The notes under the pieces were generated by a model. That model was given only the letters and a program-made list of their open reading frames with translations. It did not search any database and was not told the origin of the DNA. A DNA stretch of 64,000 nucleotides from Dyadobacter luteus (lineage in GTDB: Bacteria > Bacteroidota > Bacteroidia > Cytophagales > Spirosomataceae). Positions 42,239 through 51,558 of this stretch are shown here, piece by piece; position 1 is the first letter of the stretch; each line of letters opens with the position of its first letter. A program made the translations under genes and the position numbers. The DNA is taken from positions 82,504-146,503 of the forward strand of contig NZ_QNUL01000016.1 of assembly GCF_003383615.1 (NCBI RefSeq), given 5' to 3'.

Positions 42239-42366
42239 GTAGTCATTTGTAGTCAGGAAAAGATCCTGAAAAACAATTTATGCCATTGAATGACTAATCC
42301 TGACAATCCATGGACCGCACCTGACCATACTTGACAATTCCTGACTATCAATGACAAAGTTCTGAC
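42239..42366. repeat. Helically phased TGAC decamer array
   Basis: Between the convergent M28 and pbpC genes TGAC begins at 42291, 42301, 42322, 42332, 42342, 42352 and 42363, with the degenerate unit TGGAC at 42311; spacing is 10-11 bp. The units approximate TGACnAtcC. Two inverted units (AGTCA at 42241 and 42251) lie upstream with the same 10-bp step. The last unit touches the pbpC stop. Confidence 0.6.
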
Positions 42367-44670
42367 TTAAAAAGAACTCACCTTAATCCACAAATCGCTG
42401 TTCCTTCCCTTGTCATCGCTACAGGATATTTTTACCCTCCCCAAAGGCGGACTGACGAATACGGGCTCATTAGGATTAGTCTTTTTGAATAACTTATCGT
42501 TGACGTACCAAAAAACTGCCTCTACATCATTCGCCGCCTGACAGGCCAGCTGTATTTGTTGCGGTTCATCTTTTCTGATAAAGTATTCACTCCCTTCGTT
42601 CGGACTAACTATGATTGGTGCGCCGTCATGAAAAACCCGCTCACACAAAGGATTATGTGGCGGAAGTTTGGGATAAGGAATCTTTTGCTGCTCATAATAT
42701 GCAATCAGTTCAGCAGCCAGATTGGCATATGCTTTTTTCCCAAAATCTTTCTCAGGCAAACAATACGTACAATAAGAGACTTTACCATCGGTAAAAATGT
42801 AACGCATGTGTGAACATCTACGATAAGCCGACACACCCATAATGTACCTATCTACAATTTGATGGTCACAAAAGTCGGACGGGATATCACCACTTACTGC
42901 ACACACCTTCCGCAACTGTACATTCTCCGGAGCGTGGTACCAACCTTTCGGAGAATTATAATCCAGTGAATTGAATATTGAAAAAAGCAGAGGCGTAGCG
43001 GTGTTGGCGCCGCTGAGCTCGGGTACACCTTCTCCCGAAAAGTTGCCAACCCATACGCCAACCGTATAACGTTTGTTATAACCAATGCTCCAGGCATCAC
43101 GCTTGCCGTAGGAAGTTCCTGTTTTCCAGGCAATCTTAGGAAGGTGATAAGTGTTGTCAAAGTTCGCTGGCAGATCGGGTCTTGTGATTTGCGTCAGTAT
43201 ATCGGTAATCAAATAAGCAGCATCTTTCGAAACAATATGATTTGTCTTACCAGTTTTTTTCTGCTCCTTAACATATTGTAAAGGCTGAAAATTACCATCA
43301 TTAGCAAAGGATGCAAAAAGTCGTGTTAGTTCTTCCAGTGTCACCCCGCACCCACCCAGTATCATAGACAATCCAAGCTCTTTTTCTTGTTTCTTCACCG
43401 TCTGAAAGCCCGACTTTTTAAGTTGATTGATTAAAGAAGATGTACCCATTTCTTTCAAAATTCTCACTGCAGGAATATTCAGGGAGTTAGCAAGAGCAAA
43501 TTCTGTAGTGACCGGCCCGTTAAAATGACGATCAAAGTTTTCAGGCTCATAACCTGAGAAGTTGCCGGGTACATCATTCAAAACTTTTTTCGGTGTAATT
43601 ATTCCCTGATCGAAAGCTGATGCATATAACAAAGGTTTCAGTGTACTGCCTGGTGAACGCACCGCTCTGATCCCGTCCACCTGTCCGCCATCGTAAGGAT
43701 TATTAAAGTCTGCCGAACCTACGTAAGCTTCAACTTCCATAGTTTCATTATTCACTACCAACACTGCAGCATTGTGGATATTTTGTCCACGCAAACGATT
43801 AATGTAATTACTTACCTGCTCCTCTGTTTGTCGTTGCTGCTGCAATTTCAAATTTGTTCTAATAACCGGTTGGTCCGCAAACTCCCTTTGTAACTTTACA
43901 GATAAATGAGGAGCCAGCCGGGGTACTCCTCTCCTTTTGATATGTATAGGCTCTGCAATGGCATCACGAATTACATGCTCTTCAAACAATCCTTCATCCT
44001 GAAATCGAAGCAACCACGTATTTCTGGCTTCCAATAATGCATTATTCTGAACACCAGGCTGCAGGCTCGACGGACGATTAGGTACAATTGTCAAAGTAGT
44101 GATTTCTGCAAGACTAAGTAATTGCGGCGGTTTACCAAAATACAACAGAGAAGCCGCTTTAATACCCTCTATATTTCCTCCGTACGGTACCAGATTGAAA
44201 TAAAACTGGAGAATCTCAGACTTTGAAAAATGTAGTTCGAGCTGTAAAGCACGAAATATTTCAATAATCTTATTCAGGTAAGTGCGGGGACGCGGATGAA
44301 GTAAACGGGCTACCTGCATGGTGATCGTGGAAGCACCGGAAGTACGTCGTCCGGATGAAATATTTCTAAATGCCGCCCTGCTCATTGCGAAAGGATTCAC
44401 GCCGGGATGGTAATAGAAGTACTGATCTTCCTTGTGGACAAGCGTTTTGATCAGTTGAGGCGTAATTTCCTTCTCATTCGCATACATTCTCCACTTATCA
44501 TCTCTACTTAAAAAAGCGCTGAGTACCACACCGTCATGAGCCGTGACCTGAGTAGCATATTGAATATGAGGTTTGAAGGGAAAAACTGTATCAAGCAACA
44601 AAAAAATCAAAACTATACAAGCCACGAAGATGGCTGTCCTTTTGAATGATTTTTTACTGATACGTATCAA
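42367..44670 (-). CDS. pbpC: Penicillin-binding protein 1C (transglycosylase-transpeptidase)
   Basis: 767 residues. A single N-terminal membrane anchor (about 11-29) is followed by the GT51 glycosyltransferase domain with KEDQYFYYHPGVNP and GASTITMQVARLL. The transpeptidase domain has Ser342 in SPGSTLKP, the SLN motif and KTGTSYGKRDAW, and the C-terminal Big-like BiPBP_C domain completes the PBP1C plan. It polymerises and perhaps crosslinks peptidoglycan in the periplasm. The usual neighbour, an alpha-2-macroglobulin gene, is not present on either side. Confidence 0.93.
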   Translation of the reverse strand: MIRISKKSFKRTAIFVACIVLIFLLLDTVFPFKPHIQYATQVTAHDGVVLSAFLSRDDKWRMYANEKEITPQLIKTLVHKEDQYFYYHPGVNPFAMSRAAFRNISSGRRTSGASTITMQVARLLHPRPRTYLNKIIEIFRALQLELHFSKSEILQFYFNLVPYGGNIEGIKAASLLYFGKPPQLLSLAEITTLTIVPNRPSSLQPGVQNNALLEARNTWLLRFQDEGLFEEHVIRDAIAEPIHIKRRGVPRLAPHLSVKLQREFADQPVIRTNLKLQQQRQTEEQVSNYINRLRGQNIHNAAVLVVNNETMEVEAYVGSADFNNPYDGGQVDGIRAVRSPGSTLKPLLYASAFDQGIITPKKVLNDVPGNFSGYEPENFDRHFNGPVTTEFALANSLNIPAVRILKEMGTSSLINQLKKSGFQTVKKQEKELGLSMILGGCGVTLEELTRLFASFANDGNFQPLQYVKEQKKTGKTNHIVSKDAAYLITDILTQITRPDLPANFDNTYHLPKIAWKTGTSYGKRDAWSIGYNKRYTVGVWVGNFSGEGVPELSGANTATPLLFSIFNSLDYNSPKGWYHAPENVQLRKVCAVSGDIPSDFCDHQIVDRYIMGVSAYRRCSHMRYIFTDGKVSYCTYCLPEKDFGKKAYANLAAELIAYYEQQKIPYPKLPPHNPLCERVFHDGAPIIVSPNEGSEYFIRKDEPQQIQLACQAANDVEAVFWYVNDKLFKKTNPNEPVFVSPPLGRVKISCSDDKGRNSDLWIKVSSF

Positions 44671-44704
44671 ATGGAGAAGTATTTAGTAGTGTAAATGTAT
44701 GAAT

Positions 44705-44944
44705 AATTCCTCCCGGTCTGAACGCGCTAGTGGTCTGAACGGTATTAGCAACATCCTTCTTACAATATATATAGAACTGCAGTATTCGTTCAGCCTGCTC
44801 ACGCATGCAGACCGAGTCGCGAAGACCGAAAAGCCTCCGGTCTGAACGCGATAGCGGTCTGAACGGTATTAGCACAGCCTTTCTAAAATATAAATAGAAC
44901 TGCAAGCTTCGCCCAGCCGCTTGCATATGCAGACCGGGGGAATT
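44705..44944. repeat. Tandemly duplicated inverted-repeat element upstream of pbpC
   Basis: Two copies (44714-44814 and 44838-44936, period 124 bp) each begin CGGTCTGAACGCG and end CAGACCG, so each is bounded by a 7-bp inverted repeat. Each contains a second GGTCTGAACG 17 bp from the first and a shared core TAGAACTGCA. The pair as a whole has near-perfect 15-bp outer inverted repeats (AATTCCtCCCGGTCTG at 44705-44720 and CAGACCGGGGGAATT at 44930-44944). No protein gene is convincing here. Fits a MITE-like or REP-like dispersed repeat that has duplicated in place. Confidence 0.7.
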
Positions 44945-45011
44945 TGTGCATCACAATTAAATTTCATTATTTACTTCCTTTATTGCAAAATAAGCCAATC
45001 ATAATACTATT

Positions 45012-46511
45012 ATGTCAAAATATATTGCTGCCATAGATCAGGGAACAACCAGTACCCGTTGCATACTTTTCAATCACCAGGGAAAGATTGTTTCGGTCGG
45101 GCAAAAGGAACACGAGCAGATTTATCCTCAACCAGGCTGGGTAGAACATAATCCGGAGGAAATCTGGAAAAATACATTGGAAGTTATTGCCATCGCACGT
45201 ATTCATGTTTCAGCCACCTCGTCGGATATTGCAGCCATTGGCATCACTAATCAACGGGAAACCACTGTCGCATGGAATAAAAGAACGGGCAAACCTTATC
45301 ATAATGCTCTGGTTTGGCAGGATACACGAACTACCGACCTGGTGGCGAAATACGAAAAAGAAGGTGGTCTCAATCAGTTCAGGGATATTACAGGCCTACC
45401 AGTTTCCACTTATTTCAGCGGTCTCAAATTGCAATGGCTGCTTGAAAACGTAAGCGGATTACGCGCTGATGCAGAGAAAGGAGAGGCACTTTTTGGCAAT
45501 ATGGATACATTCCTGATCTGGCATTTAACTGGCGGAGTGCATGGAGGAATTCACGTAACTGATGTGACGAATGCCAGTCGTACCCAGTTAATGAACCTGC
45601 GCACATTGCAATGGGATCAAAAAATGCTGGATGCTTATAATATTCCTGCCATCATGCTACCTGCAATCAAAAGCAGCAGCGAGATATACGGAACTGTTAC
45701 AAATGAAGTATTACCAGGCGTACCTGTTGCCGGAGATTTGGGAGATCAGCACGCTGCACTTGTAGGACAAACCTGTTTTGAACCAGGTATGGCCAAGAAT
45801 ACATACGGTACCGGCTGCTTCCTTGTCATGAATACCGGCAGTGAAATTAAAACGTCAGAAAATGGTCTGCTTACTACCGTTGCTTATCAATTTGGCAATA
45901 ATCCGGTTCATTATGCCCTTGAAGGAAGTGTAGCTGTAACCGGAGCACTTGTACAATGGGTTCGGGACAACCTCGGATTGATCAAAAACAGCTCAGATAT
46001 AGAAAAACTGGCAAAAACTGTAGACGATAATGGCGGAGCATATTTCGTTCCTGCATTTTCCGGTCTGTATGCCCCTTACTGGCGTAACGACGCGCGCGGA
46101 GTTATTGCAGGCCTGACCCGCTACGTCAACAAAGGACATATTGCCAGAGCTGTATTGGAGGCAACAGCATACCAAACCCTCGACGTCGTGAACGCAATGG
46201 AACAGGATTCGGGTATCAAACTCTCTTCACTCAGAGTGGATGGCGGTATGGTTCTGAATCAATTGCTTATGCAATTTCAATCCGATATTCTTGATACGCA
46301 GGTTGTGTCCCCAGCTGTAGCAGAAACAACTGCCCTTGGTGCAGCTTATGCAGCAGGCTTGGCCGTGGGTTACTGGAACAATACTGATGAACTGCGCCAG
46401 AACTGGGCCGTTGCTCACACGTGGAGTCCGGAAATGCCAGCGGTAAAGAGAGATGAATTATATAGAGGCTGGCAAAAGGCTGTAACAAAATCCTACGCCT
46501 GGATGGATTAA
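45012..46511 (+). CDS. glpK: Glycerol kinase
   Basis: 499 residues, the standard length. FGGY-family features: IDQGTTSTRCILFN at the N-terminus, WKNTLEVIAIA, GITNQRETTVAW, VWQDTRT, the GDLGDQHAALVGQ segment, and the family signature GGMVLNQLLMQFQSDIL with ALGAAYAAGLAVGYW near the end. It phosphorylates glycerol to glycerol-3-phosphate with ATP. It is not accompanied by glpF or glpD here. Confidence 0.95.
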   Translation: MSKYIAAIDQGTTSTRCILFNHQGKIVSVGQKEHEQIYPQPGWVEHNPEEIWKNTLEVIAIARIHVSATSSDIAAIGITNQRETTVAWNKRTGKPYHNALVWQDTRTTDLVAKYEKEGGLNQFRDITGLPVSTYFSGLKLQWLLENVSGLRADAEKGEALFGNMDTFLIWHLTGGVHGGIHVTDVTNASRTQLMNLRTLQWDQKMLDAYNIPAIMLPAIKSSSEIYGTVTNEVLPGVPVAGDLGDQHAALVGQTCFEPGMAKNTYGTGCFLVMNTGSEIKTSENGLLTTVAYQFGNNPVHYALEGSVAVTGALVQWVRDNLGLIKNSSDIEKLAKTVDDNGGAYFVPAFSGLYAPYWRNDARGVIAGLTRYVNKGHIARAVLEATAYQTLDVVNAMEQDSGIKLSSLRVDGGMVLNQLLMQFQSDILDTQVVSPAVAETTALGAAYAAGLAVGYWNNTDELRQNWAVAHTWSPEMPAVKRDELYRGWQKAVTKSYAWMD

Positions 46512-46605
46512 AAGTTGAAAAATCAACGTATGAAGCTTGTGTTTCACTTTTCGAATTTAGAATGAATATAAAAAAGAAAGCTTAAAATTGAAACTGATCA
46601 CATAT

Positions 46606-46637
46606 TTTGGGCTGTAACCATGTAAACCGTAACTTCG
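46606..46637 (+). promoter_or_regulatory. Promoter of the DEDDh exonuclease gene
   Basis: TTTG (46606-46609), spacer of 20 nt, TAACTTCG (46630-46637). Start of transcription would be near 46644, twenty bases before ATG 46664, and rules out the longer frame that opens at 46607. Confidence 0.5.
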
Positions 46638-46663
46638 CCGTATTAATTAAACCGGAGTACCGT

Positions 46664-47473
46664 ATGCATACCCTTCATCTGAAAAAGCCGCTAGCTTTTT
46701 TTGATCTTGAAACTACTGGAGTGAATGTTGCCCGTGACCGTATCGTGGAGTTATCCGTGGTGAAAGCACTGCCAAATGGTGAGACAGAAGTGCGTACAAG
46801 ACGAGTGAATCCGGAAATGCCCATCCCGCTGGAAAGTAGCCTTATTCACGGAATTTATGACGAGGACGTAAAGGACTCCCCGACTTTTAAGAGCATAGCA
46901 AAAAATCTGGCTGTATTTCTGGAAGGATGCGATCTGGCAGGTTTTAACAGCAATAGATTTGACATACCAATGCTGGTTGAAGAGTTTTTGCGCGTGGGTG
47001 TTGAATTTGATGTAAAAAATAGAAAATGCGTTGACACACAACGTATTTTTCATATGATGGAACCAAGAAACCTTTCCGCGGCCTACAAGTTCTACTGTGG
47101 CAAAACGCTGATAGGTGCTCACGGAGCAGAAGCTGATACATTGGCTACATTTGAAGTATTACAAGGACAAATAGCCAAGTATGAAGGGGTGAAAGTGCTG
47201 GATTCGAAAGGGGTTGAATATGAGCCCGTGAAAAATGACGTGGCTGCACTGCATGACCTTACTGCCTCTAAAATCATTGACTTCGCAGGTCGTATGGTTT
47301 TCAACGACAAAGGTGAAGAAGTGTTCAATTTTGGAAAGCATAACGGGAAGAAAGTAACCGATATTCTTAAGAATGAACCTTCGTTTTATGATTGGATGAT
47401 GAAAGCTGAGTTTCCATTGGATACCAAGCGCAGGCTCACAGAAATAAAATTACGCGCACTGACACAGCGATAA
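46664..47473 (+). CDS. DEDDh 3'-5' exonuclease (DnaQ-like)
   Basis: 269 residues from ATG 46664. Exo motifs: FFDLETTG (Asp, Glu), GFNSNRFDIPML (Asp) and GAHGAEADTLAT (His, Asp), making a complete DEDDh active site in the first 170 residues. The C-terminal segment (FNFGKHNGKKVTDILKNEPSFYDWMM) is a short domain often found on such Bacteroidota proteins. It resembles polymerase III epsilon but lacks a polymerase context; role in repair or RNA trimming is open. The preceding promoter belongs to it. Confidence 0.88.
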   Translation: MHTLHLKKPLAFFDLETTGVNVARDRIVELSVVKALPNGETEVRTRRVNPEMPIPLESSLIHGIYDEDVKDSPTFKSIAKNLAVFLEGCDLAGFNSNRFDIPMLVEEFLRVGVEFDVKNRKCVDTQRIFHMMEPRNLSAAYKFYCGKTLIGAHGAEADTLATFEVLQGQIAKYEGVKVLDSKGVEYEPVKNDVAALHDLTASKIIDFAGRMVFNDKGEEVFNFGKHNGKKVTDILKNEPSFYDWMMKAEFPLDTKRRLTEIKLRALTQR

Positions 47474-47493
47474 AAGCAGTACACAAATACGCA

Positions 47494-47525
47494 TTGGCAG
47501 GAAGAACTATTTATAGCTATTTTTG
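47494..47525 (+). promoter_or_regulatory. Promoter of the nuoKLMN unit
   Basis: TTG (47494-47496), 21-nt spacer, TATTTTTG (47518-47525). A leader of about 100 nt precedes nuoK. Its presence supports nuoKLMN as an independent transcript. Confidence 0.5.
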
Positions 47526-47630
47526 CCTGAAATCAAGAAAAAAAGAGTGAGACAACAAAGAAGCACACATGCATCTTACTCTGAAAGAATCAGTTAAGTA
47601 AAATTCGAATATCCATAAAGGTTATCTGCT

Positions 47631-47984
47631 ATGTTCCCAAGTCCTATGTTACCTAACGCTAATATACCTGAGATTATTCAGCATATTCCGCTTCTGCATT
47701 ACCTTATACTGAGCACTCTTTTATTTGTGATCGGTATAGTGGGTGTACTTACCCGCCGGAATGCCATCGTGATATTTATGTCAGTGGAGTTGATGCTGAA
47801 TGCTGCGAACCTGTTACTTATTGCATTTTCCTCTTACCGTTCCGACCCTGCCGGACAGGTTTTTGTGTTTTTCATCATGGCAGTAGCTGCAGCAGAAGTA
47901 GCTGTCGGACTGGCTATTATCGTAATGATATACAGGAATACAAGAAATACGGATATCGGATTTCTTAATAAACTTAAATGGTAA
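47631..47984 (+). CDS. nuoK: NADH-quinone oxidoreductase subunit K
   Basis: 117 residues (a second ATG five codons in is possible). Three transmembrane helices; the second carries the conserved Glu in VELMLNAANLLLI, part of the proton path. Conserved HYLILSTLLFVIGIVGVLTRRN and VGLAIIVMIYRN are typical of NuoK. Inner-membrane subunit of complex I. First gene of the nuoKLMN group, 64 bp before nuoL. Upstream lies an exonuclease gene rather than nuoJ. Confidence 0.93.
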   Translation: MFPSPMLPNANIPEIIQHIPLLHYLILSTLLFVIGIVGVLTRRNAIVIFMSVELMLNAANLLLIAFSSYRSDPAGQVFVFFIMAVAAAEVAVGLAIIVMIYRNTRNTDIGFLNKLKW

Positions 47985-48048
47985 ACCGATAAGCTGAATA
48001 AGCCTAAAGTAACCATGATTAAAGAATAACAATAGTTCAAATAAAGAC

Positions 48049-49965
48049 ATGTCTCCATCATTACTGGTACTAATTCCTTTATTGCCCCTGGTCGGGTTTC
48101 TGATCAACGGACTCGGTTTTCCACATATTCCTAAGAGTCTGGCAGGAATTATAGGAACGCTTGCTGTTGTGGGAAGCTTCGTATTGTCCCTGCTTACGTT
48201 CAATGCATTTCTTGGGGCTGGCAGCCAACCTGTAATCGTACCTCTTTTTGACTGGATTACAGTGGGAAACCTCAATATTCCGTTCTCTTTTCAGGTGGAT
48301 CAGCTATCCTTGCTCATGCTCCTGATTATTACGGGTGTAGGTTCTCTGATCCACATTTACTCCATGGGCTACATGCACCATGACTCAGGTTTCGGTAAGT
48401 TCTTTGCTTACCTGAATCTCTTCCTTTTCTTCATGTTGCTACTTGTATTAGGTTCTAACTATGTAGTCATGTTTATAGGGTGGGAAGGTGTAGGACTTTG
48501 CTCTTATCTCCTGATCGGGTTCTGGAACAAAAATACCAACTATAACAATGCAGCACGTAAAGCCTTCATCATGAACCGTGTAGGTGACCTTGGGTTCCTG
48601 TTAGGTATCTTTACAATCATTGCTACATTCGGATCGGTTGAATATCTGGAAGTTTTCTCGAAAGCAACTTCGTTCTCGATTGGCGATCCTGTTATTATCG
48701 CTATTACCGCATTTCTTTTCATCGGTGCGATGGGAAAATCGGCACAAATTCCTCTATATACATGGCTTCCGGATGCGATGGCAGGACCAACTCCTGTATC
48801 TGCTCTGATTCACGCAGCAACCATGGTAACAGCAGGTATTTACATGGTCATCCGTTCCAACGTGTTGTATTCACTTGCTCCATCAACACTTGAAATTGTC
48901 GGTATTATTGGTGCTGCCACTGCATTGTTTGCCGCATCGATCGGTTTACTTCAAAATGATATTAAAAAGGTTCTGGCTTATTCAACTGTAAGTCAGCTGG
49001 GATATATGTTCATGGGTCTGGGAGCGATGGCTTATTCAGCTTCTATGTTCCATGTAATCACCCACGCATTTTTCAAAGCACTTTTGTTTCTTGGAGCAGG
49101 TAGCGTTATCCACGCCATGTCCGACGAACAGGATATCCGTTCAATGGGTGGGTTAAGAAAGAAATTACCAGTTACTTTTCTTACGTTCTTTATAGCAACG
49201 TGGGCAATCTCTGGTTTGCCACCATTTTCCGGATTTTTCTCGAAAGATGAAATTCTTGCGCATGTATTTGAGCACAACAAAATCCTTTGGGTAATCGGAG
49301 TATTGGGCTCAATTATGACTTCTTTCTACATGTTCCGCCTTTTATTCCTTACTTTCTTTGGAACTTTCAGAGGCACACATGAACAAGAGCACCACCTGCA
49401 CGAATCGCCTGCCAGTATGACCATTCCATTGATTATCCTTGCAGTATTGTCTGCAGTAGGTGGAGCAATAGGAATTCCGGAAGCGCTACACGGTTCACAT
49501 CAGCTTGCTGCATTTATGAACCCGTTGTTCGATGCAGCACGTCAGGTAAATCCGGAAGCATTCCTGCCGACAGCTTTATCACATTCAGAAGAATATCTGT
49601 TAATGGGAATTTCAGTTGCCGCAGCAGCCATCTCCGGGATAGCGGCTTATGTGATGTACGTTCAGAAATCTGCTGTTCCAGCTCCTGATTCTGAAGAAAA
49701 ATCAGCACTTCAAAACCTGATCTATAACAAATATTACGTAGATGAACTGTATGACAATGTTTTTGTAAAACCTACCAAAACACTGTCTAATGCTTTTTAC
49801 AGTTTCGGAGAGTTCTTTGTGGATCTGTTCGTAAACGGAGCTGCACGTCTGATCCGGTTCCTCGCATCTCTGTTGAGAAAAACCCAAACTGGTTCAACGG
49901 GAGATTATGTATTTGCTATGGTCCTGGGAATTGTAGTGATCTTGTTCTGGAAGCTGTTACTTTGA
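48049..49965 (+). CDS. nuoL: NADH-quinone oxidoreductase subunit L
   Basis: 638 residues, about 15-16 transmembrane helices plus the long lateral helix region at the C-terminus. The antiporter-like core shows GWEGVGLCSYLLIGFW, AMGKSAQIPLYTWLPDAMAGPTPVSALIHAATMVTAG, and VLAYSTVSQLGYMFMGLGA. It pumps protons as the distal antiporter-like subunit of complex I. Only 44 bp separate it from nuoM. Confidence 0.96.
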   Translation: MSPSLLVLIPLLPLVGFLINGLGFPHIPKSLAGIIGTLAVVGSFVLSLLTFNAFLGAGSQPVIVPLFDWITVGNLNIPFSFQVDQLSLLMLLIITGVGSLIHIYSMGYMHHDSGFGKFFAYLNLFLFFMLLLVLGSNYVVMFIGWEGVGLCSYLLIGFWNKNTNYNNAARKAFIMNRVGDLGFLLGIFTIIATFGSVEYLEVFSKATSFSIGDPVIIAITAFLFIGAMGKSAQIPLYTWLPDAMAGPTPVSALIHAATMVTAGIYMVIRSNVLYSLAPSTLEIVGIIGAATALFAASIGLLQNDIKKVLAYSTVSQLGYMFMGLGAMAYSASMFHVITHAFFKALLFLGAGSVIHAMSDEQDIRSMGGLRKKLPVTFLTFFIATWAISGLPPFSGFFSKDEILAHVFEHNKILWVIGVLGSIMTSFYMFRLLFLTFFGTFRGTHEQEHHLHESPASMTIPLIILAVLSAVGGAIGIPEALHGSHQLAAFMNPLFDAARQVNPEAFLPTALSHSEEYLLMGISVAAAAISGIAAYVMYVQKSAVPAPDSEEKSALQNLIYNKYYVDELYDNVFVKPTKTLSNAFYSFGEFFVDLFVNGAARLIRFLASLLRKTQTGSTGDYVFAMVLGIVVILFWKLLL

Positions 49966-50009
49966 TATTATACCGTTCACCATCTGTTGCTGACCGTTGA
50001 CTTGAAAAT

Positions 50010-51458
50010 ATGCTTACTCTTCTTTTAATTCTTTTACCTATTGCAGCCGCTGTTCTTACACTGGCTAGCGGCTCACGCCTTGCAAAACAGGTCGCGTTAG
50101 TCGGCGGTTTGGCAGAATTAGGCCTGGCAGTTTATGCCTGGTCGCAGTTCGATCCCGGGGCAGGCGCTCAGTTTGTATTTAAATATCACTGGCTGCAATC
50201 CGCAGGAATCTCATTCGGAGGCAGTATTGACGGAATCAGCATGGTTCTGGTTTTACTAACTACTTTTCTGACACCATTTATAATTCTATCTGCTTTCGGT
50301 CACGATTACAAAAATCAGACAACTTTCTATGCTCTGATTTTATTCATGGAAGCAGCACTCATAGGTGTTTTCACCGCTACAGATGCATTCCTGTTCTATC
50401 TTTTCTTTGAAGCGGCACTTATTCCGGTTTACTTTCTTGCGGCAGTATGGGGAGGAGAAAACAGGGCGAAAATCACTTTTAAGTTCTTTATCTACACCAT
50501 GTTTGGTAGTTTATTTATGCTTGTTGCATTGGTATTCCTATACTATCAGACACCGGATACGCACACCTCAGAAATTGCAGCATTCTATAACCTGCAACTG
50601 AGTCCGCTTGCACAAGGGTTTGTTTTCTGGGCTTTCTTTATCGCGTTTGCTATCAAAATGCCTTTGTTCCCCTTCCATACCTGGCAGCCGGATACCTATA
50701 CAGAATCCCCTACACAGGCCACGATGCTACTTTCGGGTATTATGCTGAAAATGGGGGTTTACGGTTTGATCAGATTACTGTTACCGATTGTACCTGCCGG
50801 CGTTGAAACATGGGGATTACTTGCTGTAATACTTTCAGTAATTGGTATTATCTACGGATCCGTCATCGCGATACAGCAAAGAGACATGAAACGTCTGGTA
50901 GCCTATTCGTCATTCGCCCACGTTGGCCTGATGTCCGCAGGTGTTTTTTCTCTTTCTGCAAATGGATTACAGGGAGCAATGGTACAGATGCTTGCTCACG
51001 GTATTAACGTCGTAGGTATGTTCTATGTGGTGGATCTGATCCAAACCCGTACTAAAACAAGGTACCTGGATCAACTCGGTGGTATTTCTCAAACATCTCC
51101 TCAGTTTAGTATCTATTTCATGATTTTACTGTTGGGAAGTGTTGCTCTGCCACTAACGAATGGATTCCCCGGCGAATTCCTGTTGCTTTCAGGAGTATTT
51201 GGTTACAATGCATGGCTTGGAGCTATTGCCGGACTTACCATCATTCTTGGTTCTGTATACATGTTACGTCTTTACCAGAAATCCATGTTCGGACCTAAGT
51301 CCAACTGGGTGGAAGGTTTTAAAGATCTTACACTAAGCGAGCGTGCAGTTCTTTTACCACTTGCCATTATGGTATTCTGGATAGGAATTTTTCCTAATAC
51401 ATTCCTGAAGATTTCAGAACCAGCTATTACGCAGATATTGAAAATAATTGCCAGCTAA
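50010..51458 (+). CDS. nuoM: NADH-quinone oxidoreductase subunit M
   Basis: 482 residues. Antiporter-like core with KMPLFPFHTWQPDTYTESPTQATMLLSGIMLKMGVYGLIRL and DMKRLVAYSSFAHVGLMSAGVF, the standard NuoM motifs. Inner-membrane proton-pumping subunit. A 100-bp gap without an obvious terminator separates it from nuoN, so the run is probably one transcript. Confidence 0.96.
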   Translation: MLTLLLILLPIAAAVLTLASGSRLAKQVALVGGLAELGLAVYAWSQFDPGAGAQFVFKYHWLQSAGISFGGSIDGISMVLVLLTTFLTPFIILSAFGHDYKNQTTFYALILFMEAALIGVFTATDAFLFYLFFEAALIPVYFLAAVWGGENRAKITFKFFIYTMFGSLFMLVALVFLYYQTPDTHTSEIAAFYNLQLSPLAQGFVFWAFFIAFAIKMPLFPFHTWQPDTYTESPTQATMLLSGIMLKMGVYGLIRLLLPIVPAGVETWGLLAVILSVIGIIYGSVIAIQQRDMKRLVAYSSFAHVGLMSAGVFSLSANGLQGAMVQMLAHGINVVGMFYVVDLIQTRTKTRYLDQLGGISQTSPQFSIYFMILLLGSVALPLTNGFPGEFLLLSGVFGYNAWLGAIAGLTIILGSVYMLRLYQKSMFGPKSNWVEGFKDLTLSERAVLLPLAIMVFWIGIFPNTFLKISEPAITQILKIIAS

Positions 51459-51558
51459 TCAGACGCTGACAAAATAAAATTAGTAAAAAGCGAAAGCAGA
51501 AACCATTCGGTAAACAGTCCTTCGCTAAATCCTAGTGACAAACGATAATAAGTAATAT

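Noticed and set aside
44654..44926. 90-codon minus-strand frame with an internal peptide repeat (LQFYLYFRKA / LQFYIYCKKD)
   Set aside because: The peptide repeat only mirrors the DNA repeat at 44705-44944, its start and composition look random, and it runs into the pbpC start region; better explained as a non-coding repeat.
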